Of a DNA stretch of 42,331 nucleotides, positions 34,662-42,331 are shown in pieces (the stretch's first letter is position 1; every line of letters starts with the position of its first letter). The translations under genes were made by a program, and so were the position numbers. Under the pieces are notes generated by a model. That model worked only from the letters and a program-made list of their open reading frames with translations, searched no databases and was not told the origin of the DNA. Source of the DNA: Atribacterota bacterium. GTDB lineage: Bacteria > Atribacterota > Phoenicimicrobiia > Phoenicimicrobiales > Stramentimicrobiaceae. The stretch covers positions 1-42,331 of the forward strand of contig JAQVGY010000004.1 in the NCBI GenBank assembly GCA_028696495.1, in the 5' to 3' direction.

Positions 34662-36074
34662 TTAATATATCTTGCTTAATTTGATTCCCTGATAATAATA
34701 TTTTAAAATTTCATCATACTTAAATCCTCGGGTAGCCATTCCATAAGCTCCCCACTGCGAGAGACCTACGCCATGACCACTGCCTTTCCCCTTAAAAGTC
34801 AATATTAAAATTTCTGGACTTTCGCTCTTTTTGATAACTTTTGGTTTTTTTACCACCTTTGGTTCTGATAAATCTTTTGGTCGATTTAATAAATCGATTA
34901 ACTCTGAAATGGAAAAATCCCTATCCTCCTTCAAAATATCACTCACTCTTTTTTGTGGTGCCTCTTCTTGCACTGGCTCTTCATATTCAATATTACAGTC
35001 ATCCTCTTCTATATCTCCTTTGCTGTTACCTCCTTCGCTTTCCATAATAAATAGTGTGCTTCTAATTAAACCAGGCCCTATCAGCAGTCTAAAATCGTTA
35101 GTTTTTAAAGTAATCTTTTTACCATTATCTCCCAGGATATCGACTGATTTTACTCTACCTGATTCTGTTTTTTCGCCAATGACAACCTCTTCAATACTAT
35201 TTAGTATATAGTCGTTCCTGGACAATTTTGTTAAAAACTCTTCTCCTGTTAAGGAATAACTCCACTGATGATTAGGGGGAGAGACAATCGCTTCATACTC
35301 TGAAGTAACACTTCTTAAATAAGGAACATAGCCACCCCATACATCTTCACAATTTTCCGTACACCCTCCGCTATCTGAGTGGTAGACAGCATTAATTGGC
35401 TGTCCTTCATATGTGGCAATTATACCCCTGGTATCATTTATGGCTCTATTGGTAGCGGGGTGCTCACAAAGAACCCCACCATATTCTTGACTGCTGGTTG
35501 TAGCACAAACATTAAACCCCTGACTTATAAATTTGTTCATATTGGAAAGGGCGAAGGTTCTGGCAGCTATAGCCTGGGCTTTCAGTACTTCAGCAGGCCA
35601 TTCCGGTGATATCTCTTTCTTCAAGACCCCATAGAGGTATTTTTCAATCTCTACAATGTTTATGACTTTAAGAAGAGATTTATTTATATTTATTTCAATA
35701 TCACCTCTATATTTTTTATCCTGCACTTGAAGGAAGCCATCACCAATGGGAATAACTTTAATACCTTTGCTCATCCTAAAAAATTCATTATTAATTCTTA
35801 TCCCTTGTGGTTCAGCAGCTATTTTAAATATCTTATCGTCTCTTTGGAGCAACAGATTCTCTCCATTAGAAAGATCAAAAATCTTTAACCCCTTATCACC
35901 TCTTATGCTAATATCCTTGTAATCTATAAATATTCCTACTCTTATAATAGGAATATCAGCCATTACTTCCGTGCTAATCATCAAAAAAATAAAGAAAATA
36001 ATAAAAATAGGTTTCAATCGCCGGTAAAACTGGGAAATTTTATTATCACCAATGTAGTTCAGTAATTGTTTCAT
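34662..36074 (-). CDS. SpoIID/LytB-domain protein with a long internal insert
   Basis: A 470-aa protein: N-terminal signal/TM (about 20-40, ending VMADIP), SpoIID motifs YLYGVLKKEISPEWPAEVLKAQAIAARTFAL (with the conserved Glu of the lytic-transglycosylase class), HSDSGGCTENCEDVWGG and the C-terminal GKGSGHGVGLSQWGAYGMA. Between residues about 345 and 430 an acidic then basic low-complexity insert (EEDDCNIEYEEPVQEE ... EPKVVKKPKVIKK) splits the last part. SpoIID degrades peptidoglycan in engulfment; in this gene order it is found in clostridia. In a non-sporulating host it would remodel the wall. Ribosome site GGAG before ATG 36074. Confidence 0.85.
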   Translation of the reverse strand: MKQLLNYIGDNKISQFYRRLKPIFIIFFIFLMISTEVMADIPIIRVGIFIDYKDISIRGDKGLKIFDLSNGENLLLQRDDKIFKIAAEPQGIRINNEFFRMSKGIKVIPIGDGFLQVQDKKYRGDIEININKSLLKVINIVEIEKYLYGVLKKEISPEWPAEVLKAQAIAARTFALSNMNKFISQGFNVCATTSSQEYGGVLCEHPATNRAINDTRGIIATYEGQPINAVYHSDSGGCTENCEDVWGGYVPYLRSVTSEYEAIVSPPNHQWSYSLTGEEFLTKLSRNDYILNSIEEVVIGEKTESGRVKSVDILGDNGKKITLKTNDFRLLIGPGLIRSTLFIMESEGGNSKGDIEEDDCNIEYEEPVQEEAPQKRVSDILKEDRDFSISELIDLLNRPKDLSEPKVVKKPKVIKKSESPEILILTFKGKGSGHGVGLSQWGAYGMATRGFKYDEILKYYYQGIKLSKIY

Positions 36075-36117
36075 CTAATATACTCCATTTGCTTAGTCTA
36101 ATTTTGGTAAAAAATGT

Positions 36118-36339
36118 CTATTTAAAGATTCGAAAGAGAAGTGTTAGCAAAATACTAACCAGAATACATAAACCTATGGGGAAATAAAAAACAAAATTTT
36201 TCCTTCGGATTAAGATATCACCGGGCAGGCGAAAAGACAAAGAAGGTAATTTATCCAGCAATATAAAGACTATGCCGGCAGCCAGTATCATTATACCAAT
36301 GACAATAAGCATTTTGCCAAAAGCACTGGGGTTGCTCAT
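36118..36339 (-). CDS. DUF2905 family small membrane protein
   Basis: A 73-aa protein with two TM segments (about 8-28 and 50-70) and the block LPSLSFRLPGDILIRRKNFVFYFPIGLCI, which is the DUF2905 signature. The function is unknown. Its place between ruvB and spoIID is common in clostridia. Confidence 0.85.
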   Translation of the reverse strand: MSNPSAFGKMLIVIGIMILAAGIVFILLDKLPSLSFRLPGDILIRRKNFVFYFPIGLCILVSILLTLLFRIFK

Positions 36340-36356
36340 CTCTTTGAAAATCTCCT

Positions 36357-37391
36357 TTAAAATAATGTTGAATTATCATCCCCGATTAACTTGTACTTAC
36401 TTTGCTCAAAATAACGATAAGCAATTTCAGTCGCTTTTCTTCCTTGAGGAGTTCTGGTTAAAAACCCTTTCTGTAAAAGATAAGGTTCATGTACATCACA
36501 TATAGTTTCTTTATCTTCATTTAGAGAAGCTGCCAGGGTCCCCAGTCCAACAGGACCACCTTTAAACTTGTTCATAATGGTTAAAAGTAAACGTTTATCG
36601 ATTTCACATAAGCCCTGGTCATCAATTCCCATATTTTTGAGAGCAAAAAAAGCTATCTCATTGTTTATAATTCCCTTCCCTTCAATCTGAGCATAATCTC
36701 GCACTCTTTTCAAGAGCCGATTGGCGATTCTGGGCGTTCCACGGGAACGTTTGGCAATTTCATTTGATGCAGCCTCTTCTATCTCTACACCCAGAATTGC
36801 AGCAGAACGTGTAATAATTTGACGAAGGTCATCTTCATTATAATATCCTATTCGAGAGATAACCCCAAAACGACTTCGTAAAGGTGAAGTAATTAAGCCA
36901 GTTCTGGTGGTAGCCCCTATCAGAGTAAACATTGATAAACCGATACGTATTGAACGAGCACTGGGACCCTTGCCAATAAGAATATCTAAAGCAAAATCTT
37001 CCAGCGCCGGGTATAGTATCTCTTCCACGGCTCTATTGAGACGGTGTATTTCATCAATAAATAGAATATCTTTTTCTTTAAGATTAGTTAAAATAGCAGC
37101 TAAATCACCTGCTCTTTCAATAACCGGACCGGAGGTCATTTTAATATTTACACCCATCTCCCTGGCAATAATGTTAGCCAGTGTTGTTTTTCCCAACCCG
37201 GGTGGTCCGTATAACAAAATATGGTCCATAGGCTCATTCCGTTTTAGGGCAGCTTTAATATAGATAGAAAGATTGTTCTTAACATTTTGCTGACCAATAA
37301 AATATACCATCTTCTGTGGCCTTAAATCTGTTTCAGAATCTAAACTCTCTGTTTTTAAGTCTTTTTCAATTAAGTCTTCTTTTTTATCCAT
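36357..37391 (-). CDS. ruvB: Holliday junction branch migration ATPase RuvB
   Basis: A 344-aa AAA+ motor: Walker A in HILLYGPPGLGKTTLA, Walker B in ILFIDEIHRLNRAVEEILYPALEDF, sensor and arginine-finger regions (LIGATTRTGLITSPLRSRFG), and the C-terminal winged helix ending PQGRKATEIAYRYF. It drives branch migration with RuvA. Weak ribosome site. Confidence 0.97.
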   Translation of the reverse strand: MDKKEDLIEKDLKTESLDSETDLRPQKMVYFIGQQNVKNNLSIYIKAALKRNEPMDHILLYGPPGLGKTTLANIIAREMGVNIKMTSGPVIERAGDLAAILTNLKEKDILFIDEIHRLNRAVEEILYPALEDFALDILIGKGPSARSIRIGLSMFTLIGATTRTGLITSPLRSRFGVISRIGYYNEDDLRQIITRSAAILGVEIEEAASNEIAKRSRGTPRIANRLLKRVRDYAQIEGKGIINNEIAFFALKNMGIDDQGLCEIDKRLLLTIMNKFKGGPVGLGTLAASLNEDKETICDVHEPYLLQKGFLTRTPQGRKATEIAYRYFEQSKYKLIGDDNSTLF

Positions 37392-37432
37392 AATTAAATA
37401 ACTCTATTTTCTATCAGTTGATAATAACTGTT

Positions 37433-38020
37433 CTATTTTTTTAAAGCTTCCTTTATTAAATCCTCTATTTTAATTGAATTTTGGTCCGGGATATTTTCTA
37501 AAGTTCTTATAATTTTCTGCCTTGCTTCTCTCTCAGAATAACCCAAACCTTTCAAGGCTTCAACTCCTTCATATATAAAGTCCTTCTTCTCTTCTTGAGC
37601 AATTGTTTCCTGGTCAATTTTTAACTTTTTAAATTTTTCCTTGAGTTCCAGAACAATCTTTTTAGCTAATTTAAGCCCGATACCGGGTATATTGTTCAAA
37701 AGAGTATAATTTTCCGAGAGCACTGCAATCTGAAAGCGCTCTGGTCCCAGATCTGAAATTATGTTGAGGGCTATCTTAGGCCCTATTCCAGGGGTATCGA
37801 TTAACATCCTAAAAAAATCTCGCTCTTCTTTACCTGGGAAACCATATAACAACATGCGGTCTTCTCTTACATAGAAATAGGTGTAGATAGTTTGGGGATA
37901 TTTATTAATATCAAATTTATCACTTGATGGAACATTGACCGAATAGCCTATACCGTTTACATTAATTACAATAAAGCCAGGCTCTATCAATTCTAACTTT
38001 CCCGTTAAAGAAGATATCAT
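37433..38020 (-). CDS. ruvA: Holliday junction DNA-binding protein RuvA
   Basis: A 195-aa RuvA: OB-fold start MISSLTGKLELIEPGFIVINVNGIGYSVNVP, helix-hairpin-helix repeats (DTPGIGPKIALNIIS and NNIPGIGLKLAKKIVLELK), and the C-terminal RuvB-binding domain EALKGLGYSEREARQKI. It forms a tetramer that holds the junction open. Confidence 0.97.
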   Translation of the reverse strand: MISSLTGKLELIEPGFIVINVNGIGYSVNVPSSDKFDINKYPQTIYTYFYVREDRMLLYGFPGKEERDFFRMLIDTPGIGPKIALNIISDLGPERFQIAVLSENYTLLNNIPGIGLKLAKKIVLELKEKFKKLKIDQETIAQEEKKDFIYEGVEALKGLGYSEREARQKIIRTLENIPDQNSIKIEDLIKEALKK

Positions 38021-38056
38021 AGCTTCTATCCTTCCAATAAATGATAGAAATAAGAG

Positions 38057-38074
38057 ATTATAAAATTTTATAAT
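38057..38074. repeat. 18-bp perfect AT palindrome before ruvA
   Basis: ATTATAAAATTTTATAAT in the ruvC-ruvA gap, about 37 bp upstream of the ruvA start. No LexA-like GAAC/GTTC box is visible. It may be an AT-rich hairpin or operator; AT-rich sequence gives such palindromes by chance. Confidence 0.25.
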
Positions 38075-38125
38075 ACCCTCTTTCTATTAACCAATTTAGT
38101 CAGAAATAAGCATTTTTTTGAATTT

Positions 38126-38602
38126 CTAATATGAATGCTTGTTATGAATATGGCAAATGGCTACTGCCAGAGCATCTGCAGCATGATCAGTATCTGGTTT
38201 CTCTGGCAGGCTTAACAATATCTTGACCATCTCCTGTACCTGAAGCTTACTGGCTCTACCATAACCAACAACGGATAATTTTATCTGTAATGGTGTGTAA
38301 ACAAAAAAATCAATTTCTAAAAGGGTTGCGGTTAACGCTACTACTCCTACAACCTTTCCCACATTTAAGGCACTTCTGATATTTTTACTAAAAAATATCT
38401 CCTCAAGAACTATTTCCTGAGGAGAGTAGCTTTTAATAAGATGATTTATCTTTAAATGTATTCTTTTAATCTTATCAGTGAAGGTTTCACTTATATTGTT
38501 TGCAATACAGCCATAGTTGACAGCACTTATTCTATCTTTTTCTATTTTCACCAAACCGTAACCAGTATTATTGAGACCTGGATCAATACCTAAAATAATC
38601 AA
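38126..38602 (-). CDS. ruvC: Crossover junction endodeoxyribonuclease RuvC
   Basis: A 158-aa RuvC: catalytic acids in ILGIDPGLNNTGYG (Asp 7), VLEEIFF and DTDHAADALAVAICH. It resolves Holliday junctions after RuvAB. It follows yebC by 10 bp as in clostridia. Confidence 0.96.
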   Translation of the reverse strand: MIILGIDPGLNNTGYGLVKIEKDRISAVNYGCIANNISETFTDKIKRIHLKINHLIKSYSPQEIVLEEIFFSKNIRSALNVGKVVGVVALTATLLEIDFFVYTPLQIKLSVVGYGRASKLQVQEMVKILLSLPEKPDTDHAADALAVAICHIHNKHSY

Positions 38603-38612
38603 AACCGTTCCT

Positions 38613-39362
38613 CTATCCAGCTGTAAGTTCTTCCATTATTTTATCATCAATATTGAAATTGGCATATACATTCTGTACATCATCATGTTCCTCCAATTGT
38701 TCCATTAGGTTTAACATCTGTTCGGCTTTTTTCCCATCTAATTCTACAGTGGACTGGGGGACCATGGTAATTTCTGCTAAGGAGTATTCTACCTGGTTTT
38801 CTTCCAATAATTTCTTAAACTTTTCAAACTCTGAAGTGGCCAAGGTTACTTCAATATTTTTTTCATCTATTTCAATATCATCAACCTCTACCTCTAAAGC
38901 TAAATCAAGAATCTTGTCCTGATTCACCTTATCCCTATCAAATGAAAAGTAAGCCATCTTAGTAAAAATCCAGGCTACACATCCGGTAGAACCAAGGTTT
39001 CCTCCATTTTTGGAAAATATTCTCCTTATTTCGGAAACAGTTCTGTTACGATTATCGGTAACCACCTCTGCCAGAACAGCCACACCTCCAGGACCATAAC
39101 CTTCATAAATAACTTCTTCATAGGATACTCCATCTAACTCACCGGTCCCTTTTTTAATGGCTCTTTCAATATTTTCATTGGGCATATTGTTTTCTCTGGC
39201 CAGTTGTATGGCATTACGCAGGTCAGCATTCGTTTCCGGATCAGAACCATGGCGTGCTGCAACAGAAATAGATCTGATAATCTTACCAAATAATCTACCT
39301 CTCTCAGCATCAGCTTTACCTTTTTTTCTCTTAATGGTACTCCACTTCGAATGTCCTGACAT
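38613..39362 (-). CDS. yebC: YebC/PmpR family regulatory protein
   Basis: A 249-aa YebC: starts MSGHSKWSTIKRKKGKADAERG, with GYGPGGVAVLAEVVTDNRNRTVSEIRRIFSKNGGNLGSTGCVAWIF. Some members bind DNA as regulators and others act on translation of proline stretches. AAGGGGAAG site. First gene of the yebC-ruvCAB cluster. Confidence 0.95.
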   Translation of the reverse strand: MSGHSKWSTIKRKKGKADAERGRLFGKIIRSISVAARHGSDPETNADLRNAIQLARENNMPNENIERAIKKGTGELDGVSYEEVIYEGYGPGGVAVLAEVVTDNRNRTVSEIRRIFSKNGGNLGSTGCVAWIFTKMAYFSFDRDKVNQDKILDLALEVEVDDIEIDEKNIEVTLATSEFEKFKKLLEENQVEYSLAEITMVPQSTVELDGKKAEQMLNLMEQLEEHDDVQNVYANFNIDDKIMEELTAG

Positions 39363-39402
39363 AAGATCTTCCCCTTTAATGTTTTTCTTATTTTAGCATA
39401 TA

Positions 39403-39478
39403 AAAAAGACTGTTTCAATTACTGAAAAATCATACAAGCTTGCTAAGGTAGCCAGATTTGCTATTCTTTCATTGAAAC
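39403..39478 (-). terminator. Candidate weak terminator behind nadE
   Basis: Arms GTTTCAAT and ATTGAAAC (39413-39420 and 39469-39477) enclose about 50 bases with a second GAAA/TTTC pair. On the minus strand the last arm is followed by CAGTCTTTTTTATATG, a U-rich run. The stem is AT-rich and the loop large, so termination would be inefficient. Confidence 0.3.
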
Positions 39479-39508
39479 TACATTTATCTTGAGTATCTAT
39501 TTTGCAGT

Positions 39509-40255
39509 TTAAATATTTAGCACAGGTGGTCTTTTACGTTTATGGGCACTTGTTCGATTCATTGCCAAAATAGTTTTTTCTATCTCTTTATTCTTTAGTG
39601 TTCCGTATTTCAGAAAACTATCTAACTGTTCATAGCTAAAACCCATTTCTTGTTCATCGGTCTGGTTTTCCCATAATCCTGCTGAAGGTGGTTTGGAGAT
39701 TATATTTTCAGGTATTTCCAAAAAACGAGCAATTTCAAATATTTCGGTCTTTAAGATATTTCCTAATGGTAGGATATCAACACCCCCATCACCATATTTA
39801 GTAAAATACCCGATAGATATTTCACTCTTATTACTGGCGCCTACAACTAAATAATCAAAGATACTGGCGAAATAATAGAGTACTATCATTCTTAATCTTG
39901 GTTTAATATTAGCTCTGGCCATTATATTTTTATGGTCGATTTGAGTAATTGATAAAATTTGATGATAAATTGGGGTAAGATCAATATTTTTGTAGTTTAC
40001 ATGGTATTTATTGATAATCTTCATTGCATCAAGAATATCATTTTCAGCACTTTCACAGGGGAGTATTAAAGCCATAGTATTATCAGAGAAGGCTCTCTGG
40101 CATAAAACAGCAAGAACAGCCGAATCCAACCCCCCGCTTAAACCGAAAATAACACCTTTTCTTCCGGCTTTTTCTACACTATTTTTTATCCAGATAATTA
40201 TCTTTTCAACTCTTTCCTGTAATAACTCTTTATTTAATTTTTTATTCTTTTCCAT
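39509..40255 (-). CDS. nadE: NH3-dependent NAD+ synthetase
   Basis: A 248-aa enzyme when started at the ATG at 40255, which has GGAGGGAGA directly upstream; the frame reads further upstream only through the 5S rRNA, which is not coding. Motifs GVIFGLSGGLDSAVLAVL (PP-loop ATP site), GASNKSEISIGYFTKYGDG and SKPPSAGLWENQTDEQEMGFSY are typical of NadE. It amidates deamido-NAD with ammonia; no glutaminase domain is present. It follows the 5S rRNA by about 19 bp. Confidence 0.93.
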   Translation of the reverse strand: MEKNKKLNKELLQERVEKIIIWIKNSVEKAGRKGVIFGLSGGLDSAVLAVLCQRAFSDNTMALILPCESAENDILDAMKIINKYHVNYKNIDLTPIYHQILSITQIDHKNIMARANIKPRLRMIVLYYFASIFDYLVVGASNKSEISIGYFTKYGDGGVDILPLGNILKTEIFEIARFLEIPENIISKPPSAGLWENQTDEQEMGFSYEQLDSFLKYGTLKNKEIEKTILAMNRTSAHKRKRPPVLNI

Positions 40256-40273
40256 TCTCCCTCCAATAAAAAA

Positions 40274-40390
40274 TTCCCGGCAGTGTCCTACTCTCCCACA
40301 GATATACTGCAGTACCATCGGCGCTGGAGGGCTTAACTTCTGTGTTCGGGATGGGAACAGGTGGTTCCCCTCCGCCATGACCACCGGGAA
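40274..40390 (-). rRNA. rrf: 5S ribosomal RNA
   Basis: 117 nt; on the minus strand it begins TTCCCGGTGGTCATGGCGGA and ends ACACTGCCGGGAA, with the two ends pairing and the CCGAACACAGAAGTTAAGC core. About 45 bp behind the 23S end. Ends are approximate. Confidence 0.96.
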
Positions 40391-40435
40391 AACTTAAAAT
40401 AAAAGGTAGTAAAGTATTTTTTTATAGAGTGATAC

Positions 40436-42331
<1,896 letters not shown>

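Noticed and set aside
39134..39418. 94-codon frame on the minus strand in yebC
   Set aside because: It is a shifted reading of yebC with no recognisable family features.
40256..40384. N-terminal extension of nadE through the 5S rRNA
   Set aside because: It reads the 5S rRNA as protein; family alignments start near MEKNKKLN at 40255.

Overview
The window is about 42.3 kb of AT-rich bacterial chromosome. Every gene I can support, including the rRNA operon at the right end, lies on the minus strand, so genes read from right to left. Gene content and order point to an anaerobic fermentative bacterium: yebC-ruvCAB-DUF2905-spoIID-queA-tgt-yajC-secDF, apt-relA-dtd and comF-hpf-secA-prfB follow a Clostridia-like order, and the catabolic genes are all oxygen-sensitive or ferredoxin-linked. 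A clostridial-type Firmicute or an Atribacterota-like lineage both fit; the sequence alone does not settle it.

Right end (about 38.1-42.3 kb): a partial 23S rRNA, a 5S rRNA, nadE starting only about 19 nt behind the 5S, then yebC and ruvC. Middle (about 22.2-38.0 kb): ruvA, ruvB, a DUF2905 protein, a SpoIID-like protein with an internal insert, queA, tgt, yajC, a strong terminator, a near-consensus promoter with a long leader before secD-secF, then apt, relA/spoT, dtd, a metallo-beta-lactamase-fold hydrolase, ahcY, comF and hpf. Between comF and hpf lies a folded segment closed by a long inverted repeat, best explained as a raiA-motif noncoding RNA.

Next (about 14.9-22.2 kb): an unrecognised 223-aa protein, a 247-bp cassette bounded by about 36-bp imperfect inverted repeats that encloses a 28-codon hydrophobic peptide gene, an HD-GYP membrane protein, a DUF5317 membrane protein, secA, prfB with the classic +1 frameshift at UGA, and a cyclodeaminase-like protein. 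A non-coding stretch of about 670 bp and a 26-codon leader ORF precede a divergent KamA-family radical SAM enzyme.

Left end (1-12.1 kb): a GntR regulator with a recognisable promoter and three tandem 8-bp repeats leads a catabolic run: korDABC (2-oxoacid:ferredoxin oxidoreductase), ackA, nfnAB-like genes, gdhA, a P-loop NTPase fused to an Asp23/Gls24 domain, methylmalonyl-CoA mutase large and small chains, and the start of meaB. Read together this fits glutamate -> 2-oxoglutarate -> succinyl-CoA -> methylmalonyl-CoA (towards propionate), with NfnAB balancing ferredoxin and pyridine nucleotides and acetate kinase making ATP; the direction is inferred. The items most worth following up are the raiA-like RNA, the peptide cassette beside the HD-GYP gene, the divergent KamA enzyme with its leader ORF, and the NTPase-Asp23 fusion.
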